A stretch of DNA of 64,000 nt from Ochotona curzoniae (lineage: Eukaryota > Chordata > Mammalia > Lagomorpha > Ochotonidae): the NCBI RefSeq assembly GCF_017591425.1, contig NW_024467121.1, forward strand, positions 19,852,707 to 19,916,706, read 5' to 3'. Both the position numbers and the translations under genes were made by a program. The notes beneath the pieces were generated by a model. It made no database searches. It worked only from the letters and a program-made list of their open reading frames with translations, and was not told the origin of the DNA. Shown one piece after another: positions 10,321 to 20,885 of the stretch. The first letter of the stretch is position 1; every line of letters starts with the position of its first letter.

Positions 10321-12845
10321 AAAAAGAAAATCTCACAGTTCGGCTCCTTCACACCCAGGGCCATTAAAGCTGAATTCTGATTCTCTACCTGGCTCTAGAG
10401 GGAGGTAGCCAATGACAGCACTTCCAACATGGCTTCTCTCTATGAAAGGGCTTTGAAACTTGACTGTACATTACAGCAAACTGAACTCTGAAAAATCTTG
10501 CTGCTCACCCACTCCAATGAAATCAGAATTTCTGGGGAGCATACACAGGTACCAGAATTTTATCGAGTGTCCTAGACATAACCAAAGTTAAGATTCACAA
10601 CTCCAGCAAAAAAAAAAAAAATACTTACACTAACTTCAAATTCACAACACTTGTTTTGCTTTAAAATGGTTGACAGGCATCAAAGTGTCTTTACCACAAT
10701 TCTAATCAATTACCAACGATCCACTGGATCTCTTCTTACCAGAACAGGAATAAAAAAGAGGCTAAATCAATTGAACCCTGGTGTGGGAAGACACTTAGGG
10801 AAAAATTTAAATAAATTTTAATTACTAATACAGTCCCAATGCCAATTTCATAGTTTTGATCAGTGGTGATCCATTTTATGAGGTAATGACATTTAGGGAA
10901 GCAGGATGGAGGACACACAGAAAGTCTACTATCTTTACAATTCTCCCCTAAAATAAAGACTTAAAAAGTAAAAAACAGAGAAAAGCAGAACAAGTACTAA
11001 TGCTTCAATACTGCTAAACATTCTTGGTCATAAACATGTGCACACTGAAGATAGACACTCTATTAATGAATACAAGAGTTGCTGCTGAGAGAGTAAGCTA
11101 AGGGGAGAAGAGACTTCCAATATCCCGTCCACACTCTGTTTCATCATTCTTTTCTCAGGTCCTGTCTAAACTACAGAACATGTCATCAACACTAGCTCAT
11201 ACTGAAAGATCCAATGCCACTAATACAACCTAAGAGTCACAAAGTTCACTTTTCACAATTCTTCTATTGGGATGCTGCTGCTGAGAAGAAAATCTTTTGC
11301 ATATACATGTTATTCCATGGTATATAAGCACTTCCTGAGTGCTATCTTGCTTTATTTGCACTAGAACACAGGCAAATACACGTGGCATGCTATCACATGG
11401 GGAGAAGCTTCTATTGCATTTTCTTAGAGAAGAGAGGGTATAGCTTATGTATAAATCACACACATGACACCTACATACACACACCCAACTTGAAAACACA
11501 GTAACTGATGTTCTCTGCCATTGGCATCCTGGAACAGCACTCAGAGGATGAGGGCTGGGGGACACAGTCTAACGCTGGTGCTTCCTGATGCAGGATGTCC
11601 CAGCATCCACCAGAGGCACTCACTATTTGGTGAGAACAGCTTTTGTTCATTCTGAACTCCCAGAAAAAAGGGGAAGAGTTCATATTAATGAGGCAGCAGC
11701 AAGGGGTGTTGGCCCAGGTCTTGTCAGGCCATCCCAACAAGACCACTGGCTCTGTGTCAAGGTCATGCACTGTCCCCTGCGACCTTGGTCTCTTCTTTCA
11801 AGTCCTAAGGAGATGCAGATTCTAGATTTCTTTTGGGTCCTGACATTTGCCTTCTTGCCGTGGTGCAAGAGGCACATCTGCCAGCTCCTTCCCAGGAGCC
11901 CCTGACTGGCACAGCTTTTCTCTCTTGCTTCTCTGCTGGTTGCCTGTCACTCTTGCATTGCTTGAGAAGCTCACTCACCTCAGACTCCAGGGAAGGTGAT
12001 GGAAGGCGACTGCATGTTCTCTAGACCATGCTGGAAGCATGGCTTGTGGCTTCTTCCTCACTGTGGCTCATAAAGTTTCTATGTCACTAACTCCTTTGTA
12101 GTGGGAACATGCACGTGTGTGCATGCGGACACACACACATACACACTTTCCCGGATAGCACAGAGAACCAGAAGAGTGCTGCAGGTGCAGCAACTGAGGC
12201 TTAGTTGCAGGCACAGTTGGATGTGGTGGTATGCCTCCTGTGACATGTGTGACTTTTGTGCCCTTGATTCCTCTGGGAGAAGTGTGACCTTCTAGCCTGC
12301 ACTCTATTCCTCCTGGCCAGGGCTATAAAAGCCAGAGTATGCAACGTTCAGCAGCCAAACTGCGTCCTCTTTGGCTCGAGATAATGTGTTCATTCTTTGA
12401 CTCTTGCTGATGCAAAAGGGAAGTCTAATTGGGACTCATCTGGAGTTCGTGGGATCTTTCAGACGAGCATATTTACTTGGGAAATGTGAACAATGGGGGT
12501 ATATGATTAACTGAAACTTACAGTTTCCTTTTAATTAGTGAAAGAGCAATGGAGAACAATTTAAGAGGCTTACAGGGGACTTTTGAAAGAGTAGGAAACA
12601 TTTATATTGGTGAAAGTGATTGCTCTAGATGTGCATTTGTCTAAAAGTTTTTGTTTTAATTACAGTGCTGGCTCATTTCCCTTACCCCAGCCCAGCCCAG
12701 CCCCCAATCTCTGACCACCGTGATTATTTGGTCCCTCTTGCAGGCATAGCAATCCCTTTGGGCTAGGGGCCACCGGGTCCTGCCTTCCTTCCCCACCTCC
12801 TTCTAGTTCTGGGGCTAGGACCAGGCCCAACTTTGTTCCTCTTGG
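10321..12845. other. Intronic DNA, mostly unassigned
   Basis: Includes a possible MER5-type fossil at 10460-10600, an A13 run near 10608-10621 and a short CA/GT-rich patch at 12110-12150. No exon recognised. Confidence 0.45.
10460..10600 (+). mobile_element. Possible MER5-type hAT DNA transposon fossil
   Basis: 'caatgaaatcagaatttctg' matches the recalled MER5A core (…agattctgatt…) in place and spacing. Ends are not preserved. Confidence 0.35.
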
Positions 12846-13147
12846 CTTTTTCTTTTTCTTTTTCTTTAAGATTCCAATTGTTACAGAGAGAGAGAGATTT
12901 GCTGGCTCTCTCCTCAAGTGGCTGCAATGGCTAGGACTGAGCTAGGCTGAAGCCAGGAGTCAAGAGCTTTCTTCCTGGCCTCCCTGGGTAGCACAGGCCC
13001 CAAAATTTGGGCCATCTTCCACTGTTTTCTCAGGTGCACTAGCAGCAACTTGGATGATTAGTGGAGCAGCCAGGACATGAACTAGCATGCATATGGGATT
13101 CCAAGGTTGCCGGAAGTAGCTTAATCCATTATGAGACACAGTGCTCA
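12846..13147 (-). mobile_element. CSINE
   Basis: T-rich tail with 'ctttaagattcca', (GA)n at 12884-12896, 'ggctgaagccaggagtcaag' and 'gcatgcatatgggattccaa'. Ends near 'cattatgagacacagtgctc'. Confidence 0.82.
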
Positions 13148-13621
13148 CCATGGAACCCCCACCTTGCTTCTCAGCTTCTCTTCAGAAAGATTTGGCTTTG
13201 TTCCTGCTGCTTGCTCCTAGACACACCATCACTGTCCGAGATGTCACTAATTTATAGGGTGACCATATGTTCCAGTCAGCCCAAGGCAGCCCTAATTTAC
13301 ATTTCCCTTTTATTCACAGTGTCTTGCTGTGGATAGTAAATCAAGCAGTCACCATGCCCATTTGGGCCTCCCAAGGCTAAATGCATCTATGAACTGACAC
13401 ATCTGGTCCCCTCTCTTCCTGAGCAGCACAGATACTGCCTGCTGTAGCCTCAGGGCTATCTTGTGTCAATGGCATCTTCTGATTCCTGGGGCATGGGTTC
13501 CCCTGGACTATCTCGCCCAGCCACACACCTAACCTTGAATGATCACAATTTTAGGGAATCATTTCCAGGTCCAAAATATTCCTGTTTCAGAGGTGGCAAG
13601 GAGAGAAGCATGAAGCTTGTG
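13148..13621. other. Intronic DNA, nothing recognised
   Basis: Ordinary mixed sequence between a SINE and a DNA transposon; no splice-bounded frame recognised. Confidence 0.45.
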
Positions 13622-13935
13622 TGTACAGTCTGCCCTTTTCAGCCACATGGTTTTGCATTCAAGGATTCAACCTCAAGTCAACATGATTCAGAACACATTG
13701 CATCACTATGGGACCTGTACAGACTTTATGATCATTATTTACTAATCAATGCACCACTATCATTTACATAGCATCTTCATCATATTAGATATTATAAGTA
13801 ACCAAGAGACAATTTCAAGTATCTGAGAGGATGAGGGCTAATACTGTACAGCTTTCCTCTGAGAGATTCCTGGAGTTTGTTATCCCCCAGAGTCTAGGAG
13901 CCAACGCCTGGCAGATACCGAGGTTGACTGTGTAT
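13622..13935 (+). mobile_element. Tigger-class (TcMar) DNA transposon fossil, non-autonomous
   Basis: Recognised by 'gcattcaaggattcaacctc', 'atttacatagcatcttcatc', 'tagatattataagtaaccaa' and the closing 'cagataccgaggttgactgt', in the order of a MER2/Tigger-type short element. Subfamily not assigned. Confidence 0.6.
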
Positions 13936-14628
13936 TTGCACACTCAGGGAAAAGAGAGGAATGAGACAGTTGTTTGGAAATTTATTCTTATTTACAAATC
14001 TGTATGGGTATTCACTATACTCTTTTGCTAACCGTGCACTAGAGAAAATTGAAATGTTTGTAAAGATATTCCTGAAAGAGGCCAATTGAAAAGTGATTAA
14101 AAGCAAATATGCTTTGCATCAGAAGAATGAGCTCAACTTTTGACTTTCATATGCTGTTTCTACTCAGGCAATGAAACTGCCCAGACCTTCTTATTTTGAA
14201 TTTATCATCAAAAACTTCTTCCTGTTACTGTTATTCTAACACTGATGAAGAGATGTTGAACTTTCCAGAAGTTTTCACTTACGATTAATAGAAAACAAAC
14301 CCGTACAAATGTACTCATTTAAAAAAAAAAAAGCAAAACAATCATCTTAGTCTAAACACAAACCTGCTTGATTGCAGGAACTAGTTTACCTAATAATTTC
14401 ATAGTAGTAGCATCATCCTAATTCTATCTTTTGGCTGTTCCAGGCATGATCACAAGGTTTTTGAACTTCAGAAGATGAACTTGGCCTGACCCCAGGCCAC
14501 GGGACTCAAATGGCCTGCAGCTGATTTCACTGCTGGCAGTGGACAGTGCGCAATTTCAGTGTCTGTATTTTTCCATCCTCTCCCCCACCCACCACCAGGC
14601 AGGTTTTGGGGCCCCCAGCAACACTTAC
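13936..14628. other. Intron flank downstream of FERM exon
   Basis: Unassigned. An A12 run at 14320-14332. The last bases (14623-14628) are the splice donor of the exon. Confidence 0.5.
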
Positions 14629-14723
14629 GTTTCGTCGGTGAATGCTATTCCAAAGTATTCCTTTTCTTTCAGATTGAAGTGAGAGGCCACGAGGTCAAGA
14701 AGCTCCTTGGCCAAAAGCTTGGG
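14629..14723 (-). CDS. FRMD4A: FRMD4A coding exon, FERM F1 lobe (31 codons + 2 nt)
   Basis: On the minus strand a strong acceptor (TTTATGTTCTCCCCGCAG) precedes 95 nt of open frame, followed by donor AC|GTAAGTG at 14623-14628. The product begins PKLLAKE, continues LLDLVASHFNLKEKEYFG and ends IAFTDE plus the first two bases of a Thr codon. It continues in frame from the exon at 54719-54784, giving ...LLVQ|PKLL..., the order known in FRMD4A and FRMD4B. GIAFTDE favours FRMD4A; FRMD4B is recalled as GITFIDD. The segment covers the helix and following strand of the F1 lobe (phosphoinositide/protein-binding FERM module). The exon ends in phase 2, so the next exon should begin with the third base of the Thr codon and encode the region after DET. 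I did not find that exon between 1 and 14622. The splice signals are intact and there is no stop, so this looks like a functional exon and not a retrocopy. Confidence 0.93.
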
Positions 14724-15184
14724 CTGCGGGGAGAACATAAAGGAAGAGAAGAAGGTGAGGAGACATGACCTTCCCCGGAACAGCCCTACTCAGGTGTCTA
14801 CAGGTCGCTTAGCGGAATGCTGTGAAGCTCAAGGGCAACAGCGCAGATGATTTTTATGAGTAGACACTGAGGACATCACGGAGCAAACAGCCAGGGACAG
14901 GTCACTGGGAGCCTGAGACCCTCGGGCTGTCTTGCTTCCTGGTAATTTTGTTCTATCAATAAATAGCATTCGCTCTTTGGGCAGGACTGTCAAATCCTGG
15001 GCTTCCCTTTCTCTATATTTCATCTTGAATTGACAGGAAGATGTCTTTTGATATACTCAACAAACTCTGCAAAACAGATGATCCCAAACTTAGGATGTTT
15101 CAACCTGACAAGGGTGCAAAAGTGTATCACAATATCCATTCTGCCTCTTCATGCTCAGTAGCCAATACATAACATGAATTATTC

Positions 15185-15358
15185 AACTCTGCCTTCAAAA
15201 CCAGGCTTTGTGTTAGATGCTTCTGTCCAGCTGCATAGTGAAGGTGAGACTATGCATACACACGGTGTTCAATGCATTTATTAACTGCCTTTGCCAGTGA
15301 TGGTACTTTTCAACTTTATCAGGATTGAACCCACTGGAAGTCAAGAAGCATCCGTAGA
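15185..15358 (+). mobile_element. Tigger-class DNA transposon fossil
   Basis: 'ccaggctttgtgttagatgc', 'gttcaatgcatttattaact' and 'ttatcaggattgaacccact' follow the order of the 3' part of a Tigger-type element that I recall ending '...gaggagcatctgta'; here the end reads 'aagaagcatccgta'. Confidence 0.5.
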
Positions 15359-15530
15359 GTGGCAGGCCATGTTACAAGCACCTTGCAAACATCAGTATCT
15401 TTAATCCTCATCACAACCCAATGACGTCCTACTATTCAGCTGATCCTACAAGGAGGAAAGAAGTCCCCAGAGATTAAACAGATACTGAAACTAGGATTTG
15501 AATCCTAGCCATCTGTCCCCAACCACACCA
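15359..15530 (-). mobile_element. MIR SINE fossil
   Basis: Reverse-complement MIR wording: 'tttaatcctcatcacaaccc', then 'gaaactaggatttgaatcct'. Strongly diverged. Confidence 0.65.
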
Positions 15531-15650
15531 CACGATCCCACAACGTGCTCACACATTTACATATATTGTTTCTTACACCGTCCTACGTCTGCTTCTGGTC
15601 CTGATGGTTTGACATTTCTCTGTTAGGAGAGTGGTTAAAGATGTAAACCA

Positions 15651-15991
15651 GGGGCCCAGTGCCGTGGCCTAGCGGCTACAGTCCTCGCCTTGAACACGCC
15701 AGGATCCCATGTGGGCACCAGTTCTAATCCTAGCAGCTCCACTTCCCATCCAGCTCCCTGCTTGTGGCCTGGGAAAGCAGTTGAGGATGGTCTGAAGCCT
15801 TGGAACCTGCATCCAGTGGGAGACCTGGAGGAGAATCTGGGCTCCTGGCTTAGGATCGGCTCAGCCGCAGCTGTTGCAGTTACTTGAGGAGTGAATAATC
15901 GGACAGAAGATCTTTCTCTCTGTCTCTCCTCCTCTCTGTATATCTAACTTTGCAATAAAAATAACAAATAAATCTTAAAAAAACAAAACAT
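15651..15991 (+). mobile_element. CSINE, young pika-type
   Basis: Starts ggggcccagtgccgtggcct; contains 'ccatgtgggcaccagttcta', 'gaggagtgaataatcggaca', 'ctctctgtatatctaacttt' and the tail AATAAAAATAAC...AAATCTT. The 'aatcggacagaagatc' text marks the younger group in this window. Confidence 0.9.
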
Positions 15992-16109
15992 AATCAAGAG
16001 TTACATGGCCATTTGGCTTCTGATTTCACATTTTTAGTGCTGCTGGCAAACGAGCTGTGTCTCCCCAGAATTTTTACAATGAAAACCTTATGAATGGCAT
16101 TTTGGAAAT

Positions 16110-16385
16110 AGGGCTTTTGGGAAATTTTTAGGGCTGAGGGAGTCACAGGGTGGGGTCCCCAGGATGGTATCAATGCCCTTTTAAGAGCCACCCAAGGGCA
16201 TTTCTTCTTTCTCTGCCAGGTGAGGACACATGGAGGAGGTAACGATTTACCCGTCAGGAAGAGAGCCCTCACCTGCTCCTAATGGGAACCTGCCCTCGGA
16301 CTACCAGTCTCGGAACATGAGAAATCAATGGGTGTTGTCTCAGCCTCTCAGTCTAGGTATATTGTCATGGCAGTCCAAGTACATC
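16110..16385 (+). mobile_element. MLT1-type MaLR LTR fossil
   Basis: Order of words matches MLT1 3' half: 'tatcaatgcccttttaagag', 'gaggacacatggaggaggta', 'agtctcggaacatgagaaat', 'ttgtctcagcctctcagtct', 'attgtcatggcagtccaagt'. Confidence 0.6.
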
Positions 16386-18394
16386 TTTAATTCAATATTA
16401 TTTATTTGTTTATTAACTTAATCAACATATATATGTATTTACATATAATTTATGTTATTTATATTACTGTATGCAGTTAAGCAGGCAAAAGCTGCAGTAA
16501 AACACAGTACCTACCAATCACGCCCTTACCCATGTTTCTGGGACCATGAGGCAATAGCTCGTGTCCTGTTCAAAAGCCAAGGCACCTTGATGCTCCACTC
16601 CTGGGCCCCTGGGTGCAACCTCAAGGTCTCAGTGACCATCAGGCAACCAAGGAAAACCATTTGAGCTAACTGGAGTCACCTGAAGCTATGACAGGACCGT
16701 CTCCCCGAGGTAACCAACAGTAGGATCCATCTTGCTATCTCCACACCATCTTATCACCTGTAATTCCATTCACATTATATGATCAAATAGTTTTTTTTTT
16801 TTAGAAGTCTGTAGTCTACAGCCAACAGGGAACTCAAAATTTTTATGTCAGACCTTTCCTCCTACACAGGAGATGCTCTACTGCAGGGTTAATGTGGTAG
16901 GCTGACACCACATGTGGCACATCTTGTGCGACTCACTGACAATTATGAAGCAGCAGCCAAAGTGGGGACTCTTGAAGTCACTGCTCGTTTTATAATGAAC
17001 TGCTGCCAGCACCACCCCCACTCCCAAAATGGATCTCACTGCCCAGTGACAAAGCCCTTCACCCATCACTTGACTACGAGATTCTGTGGCTGCCCTGAAA
17101 ATGTTCTAACTAAGGAGAACCAAAAGTCAGTAAGCAATAATAGTTGCATCAAAACATTCTCCTCTCAGATGAACTCTTTTTCAAGGATTGCACCTGTCTG
17201 GGTGTGTACCTTTAATTAACAATTCAACAGCATACAACAGTTACTGTTATTGATCACATATGCCACTGTCAAGGAGCCTACATTCAACTTGCACACAATA
17301 TTGATCTGGTACCAAGAGGGAGGTACGAGATCCCAGGAGAGTTAAAGTTACTAATCCTGGATCCCAATTCTATCCACAGCCTTACACACTGTTCCAAAAG
17401 CCCATGACAGGTGGCTTTAGTGGGAGCACTCCTTTAGTGGGAGCACCCACTGGCTAGGTAGCCTGAGTGAGAAGCAAACTGTGCCCAAGTCACTGAGATT
17501 CTATGGGAGCCACCCAAGCATATGCCCGCCCATCCAGATTGCTTCAAGCACTGGAGCTGTGGGTCATGGAGTGGCTGGGATTAAAGCATCACCATGATGA
17601 TTTCCTGATCTCGCAAACTGAGACAACAACCCACCTTGACACAATAGTGATTAATGAGCTACATTGGTCCCAAAGGCGGCTCATTCCTTTAGACAAAGAT
17701 GCTGGGCAAGCTGAAAGCATTCCGCTACAATGTCTTCCAAGGAATGTGTATAGATGGAACCTGATGATTACCATGTGTCTATTACTTGTGCCATAAACCT
17801 CTGCAGGGGCTTTGCAGGAATTGGGACCAGAAAGGCACTCTGTAGCCTGAGCAAGTGCAGAAGAACGTGAGCCAGAGAGGCACTTACATGGAGATGTGAG
17901 CAAGACAAACCCTGTGCATCTTGGGTTAGAAATAGTCCCTTTTTGGGTCATTGGCCATCTGGGCCCTAGGAGGCGTCCCCTAAACATAGTAATTTCATTC
18001 GGGCAGTAGTTTCTCACTTCTTTTTTCTATTTCATATTCCATGTCTTCCCAGACTTGTAGTTCTCTTCTGTATGGCAAATGGCGTCTTGAGGATGTACTG
18101 CTTGGTGGGGCCATCTGCATTGCTAACAGGACGGTCTTCCCAGTGAGAAAGCAGCTTCAGCTATGTACTGTGAGGATTGGGGAGGAAAGCAGAGAAGCTC
18201 TGTCTCAGGTGCTCTGACTTCACCACTCAGATCTGAGTTCCTGAGGCCTCTGCACTATTCCAGTGGGAACCTGTTCTATAGGGACCTTGACCCCGTCTGG
18301 CCTGTCTCCTACCAACTATAATGAGTAGAACAGCACATAGCACAGGGGTGGGGCTGACAATCATCCTTCCAGGAATCAGATGATGCAGTGTCAC
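16386..18394. other. Intronic DNA, nothing firm
   Basis: AT-rich at 16386-16470, T/A run at 16790-16802, and a small tandem duplication of 'ctttagtgggagcac' at 17415-17429 and 17432-17446. No exon or complete repeat recognised in 2 kb. Confidence 0.45.
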
Positions 18395-18409
18395 CTCTCC
18401 AATTTTTTA

Positions 18410-18843
18410 AACACAGATTTGTATATTTGTAAGGGAGAGAAATCAGGGAGGAGAGGAGAGGAGAGGAGAGGAGAGGAGAGGAGAGGAGAGGAGAGGAGAG
18501 GAGAGGAGAGGAGAGGAGAAAGAGAGAGGAGAAAGAGAGGGGAGAAAGAGAGAGGAGAAAGAGAGAGGGAGAAATCTTTCATCTCTTGATTCAGTTGCCA
18601 AATGATTGCAATGACTAGGGTTGGAGCTGGACCAGGTTGAAACCAGGAGCCAAGAACTCCATTTGAGTCTTCCCATGAGTGGCAGGGGCCCAAGTACTTG
18701 GGTCATCTTCTGATGCCTTTTTAGTAACATTAGCAAGGAGCTGGATTCAAAGTGGAACAACTGGGACTGGAACCAGTGGTTAGATGGGATGTTGACATAT
18801 CACAGACAGCAGCTTAACTTTGCCATAATGCCAATACTGGCAA
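18410..18843 (-). mobile_element. CSINE with expanded internal purine tract
   Basis: Reverse-complement CSINE from the A/T-rich tail to 'cttaactttgccataatgcc'. Flanked by an exact 15-bp target duplication (ctctccaatttttta) at 18395-18409 and 18844-18858. The purine stretch that is normally a short (GA)n has grown to about 125 bp. Confidence 0.9.
18446..18572. repeat. (GGAGA)n microsatellite grading into (GAGAGGAGAAA)n
   Basis: About 17 tandem GGAGA units from 18446 to 18529, then a longer GA-rich unit to 18572. It lies inside the SINE at 18410-18843 and grew from its pyrimidine/purine section. Confidence 0.95.
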
Positions 18844-18887
18844 CTCTCCAATTTTTTACAGGCTACATTTGCTGCTATTTATATATT

Positions 18888-18913
18888 ATAAATATTTATT
18901 TTTAATCTGAGAA

Positions 18914-18957
<44 letters not shown>

Positions 18958-19185
18958 ATGCACAGACAGAGCTCCCCTCTGCGTATTCACTCCCCAACTG
19001 CTCACAATGGCTGGGACTGGGCAGGAGCCAAAGCCAGGACCTGGGAATTCAATCCAGGTTTCCTGGGTAGGTGGGAAAGACTCAATTACTTGAGCTATCA
19101 CCACTGCTTCCTAGAACTGCATGCACAGGAAGCTGGAGGCAGGAGGCAGAGAAAAGAACTGCACCAGGGTACTTTGACATGAAAC
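18888..19185 (-). mobile_element. CSINE, older variant, with internal (CA)n
   Basis: 'cacaatggctgggactgggc', 'gccaggacctgggaattcaa' and 'caattacttgagctatcacc' are the older CSINE variant in reverse. A (CA)n tract replaces the usual purine stretch. Confidence 0.7.
18915..18955. repeat. (CA)20 microsatellite
   Basis: Uninterrupted CA dinucleotide, 41 bp. Confidence 0.97.
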
Positions 19186-19534
19186 ATACCTACCCCCAGA
19201 CCATGACTTTCAAGGTGACATGTGCTCATCCAACAGGGGTGAGTGTTGAGCACATTGTATCATCACACAGGGCCTCAGCTTTCTCACCTGTCAGAAGTGA
19301 ACCAGAGTCGACTGGAAAGAAAATCCTAAACTAATTTTCTTTATGCTAATATATTTAATTTCTTCCTTTTCTCAGACGCCCCCAGCCTCCCCAAAGGATT
19401 TATTTACTCAATTAAAAAACCACCTCTACAACCATCTGGACTTATTGGCTGTTTAAATCAAATCAGTCACCATGCCCCAGCTCTTCAACACAATCCATGG
19501 TAAGTGATGCAGCCTTGGGGTGGGGGGTCTTGAT

Positions 19535-19665
19535 TTTTTTCAGCTGCAAAATGAGGATACTGACTATGCCCATTTCACAGTGCTCTTGTGACAAATGAAT
19601 TAGCGATGATCTACATGAGGTGTTTACAGCAGTGCCTGGCAGGTACATATGCTCATTATTATCTC
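19535..19665 (+). mobile_element. MIR SINE fossil
   Basis: 'gcaaaatgaggatactgact', 'cacagtgctcttgtgacaaa' and 'acagcagtgcctggcaggta' match the MIR 3' half in order. Confidence 0.7.
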
Positions 19666-19904
19666 AGTTCTTCATTATTTCACTTACAAACTTTTAACCA
19701 AGAAAAAAAAAATCTCTTGTAGATGGTATCAAGTTCTGAAGACACCCGTGGTATTTCACTCCTTGAAGCCAGTCGCTTCCCTATCCAACCTTACTTTTGC
19801 CCCTTTGCTGAGTTCCCTACGAAGATAATTTCTGTTCAGTCTCTTTATGTTGAACTGAAAATATCCACCTGTCTCATTTTTTTATTCCCTAATCTTGGTG
19901 CACC

Positions 19905-20095
19905 CATTCTTTCTCCATTCCCCTTCCTATTTAAATGCTATTCCCTTCAAAGATCTCCTCCTCCATGAGGCCCTCCCTGACCACCCCATCTACAAATGTT
20001 TTCTTGTCTCCCTGAGTTCTGACAGCATTTACTGCAAGTCCCTTATTCTCCCTTGATGTCCATTCTTGCACAGGGAACTTTGTGTGCCTTTGCTG
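19905..20095 (+). mobile_element. LINE-2 3' fossil
   Basis: 'caaagatctcctcctccatg', 'aggccctccctgaccacccc' and the following pyrimidine-rich text fit the L2 3'UTR. Confidence 0.55.
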
Positions 20096-20105
20096 ACCTG
20101 CACCC

Positions 20106-20270
20106 TGAAATGGGTTGAATGGCGGACCCCCTAAAGGTGTTACCTACTTGCTACTCCTTAGAATGTGTGGATTTTAGATCACCAGAGTTGTGATTAAGGC
20201 TGCTGAGAGAAAGAATGTATCCTACATTATCCAGTGGACCTTAAGTGTATCACACATCTCCTTAAAAAAG
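20106..20270 (+). mobile_element. MLT1-type LTR 5' fossil
   Basis: 'gaaatgggttgaatggcgga' and 'ccccctaaaggtgttaccta' match the start of MLT1, followed by 'tgtgattaaggctgctgaga'. Confidence 0.5.
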
Positions 20271-20349
20271 CAGCACTGTTCGCAATAACCAAAACATGCC
20301 ATCAACCAAGGTGTCTGGCAGATAAATGGATAAAGAAAATGTTGAGACA
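20271..20349 (+). mobile_element. LINE-1 ORF2 3' end, left part
   Basis: 'cagcactgttcgcaataacc', 'gcagataaatggataaagaa': classic L1 end-of-ORF2 text, broken by the SINE that follows. Confidence 0.75.
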
Positions 20350-20702
20350 CAGTAGAGGGACTGCCTGAGATGCTGGCATCTCATCTGAGTGCTGGTGCGA
20401 GCCCCGGCTGTTCTGCTTCTGATTGAACTCCCTGCAGATATGACTGGCACAGCAGTGGAAGACCGCCCAAATACTTAGGGCCCTGCCACCCATGTGGGAA
20501 ACTTGGATGGAGTCCAGGCTTCTGGCTTTGGCTGGGCTTATCCCTGGCCACTACACTACAGCCATCTGGAGAATGAACTGGCAGGTGGAAGATCTCTCTC
20601 TCTCTCTCTCTTTCTCTCTGTCTCCCATTCCCTCCCTCCCGGCCTCCCTCCCTTCTTTCCTTCTCCATAACACTCTTTTAAATAAATAAGTAGATCTTTC
20701 AA
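20350..20702 (+). mobile_element. CSINE inserted in LINE-1
   Basis: 'tgctggcatctcatctgagt', 'tgccacccatgtgggaaact', 'gcaggtggaagatctctctc', (TC)n at 20598-20612 and a C/T-rich expansion to 20665, then AAATAAATAAGTAGATCTTT. It separates two L1 parts that are contiguous in the parent element. Confidence 0.85.
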
Positions 20703-20885
20703 AAATGTATTAGAGAAACATAACGGAGTATTATTCTGCTATAAAAATTAATGAAATTTTACCATTTGCAGCATGATAGTTGGAACTGAAGAAAATCCTG
20801 TTGACTGAAATGAACCAAACCCGGAAAGACAAATGCCCCATGTTTTCTCTTATAGGAGGGCTAAAATAAAAAAATAAAGGAAAAA
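20703..20885 (+). mobile_element. LINE-1 3' end, right part
   Basis: Resumes with 'acggagtattattctgctat', then 'gaccaaac'-like text, 'ttctcttataggagggctaa' and an A-rich tail to 20888. Confidence 0.7.

Larger units (their letters stand above)
1..14628 (-). other. FRMD4A: FRMD4A intron downstream of the second FERM exon (partial)
   Basis: Starts with the donor GTAAGTG read leftwards from 14628 and runs off the window without a recognised acceptor plus exon. The expected next coding segment (after ...FTDET) was looked for on the minus strand and not seen. Confidence 0.75.

Noticed and set aside
14629..14723. Assignment to FRMD4B instead of FRMD4A
   Set aside because: Recalled FRMD4B differs at several positions (GRH, DDRR, GITFIDD) where this window has the FRMD4A residues. 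Recall without alignment leaves a small doubt.
14559..14768. Plus-strand open frame over the second FERM exon
   Set aside because: It is the antisense shadow of the minus-strand exon. Splice sites and protein similarity are all on minus.
18380..18760. Arg/Glu- or Ser/Leu-rich 'proteins' over the GGAGA tract
   Set aside because: Low-complexity translation of a microsatellite inside a SINE.
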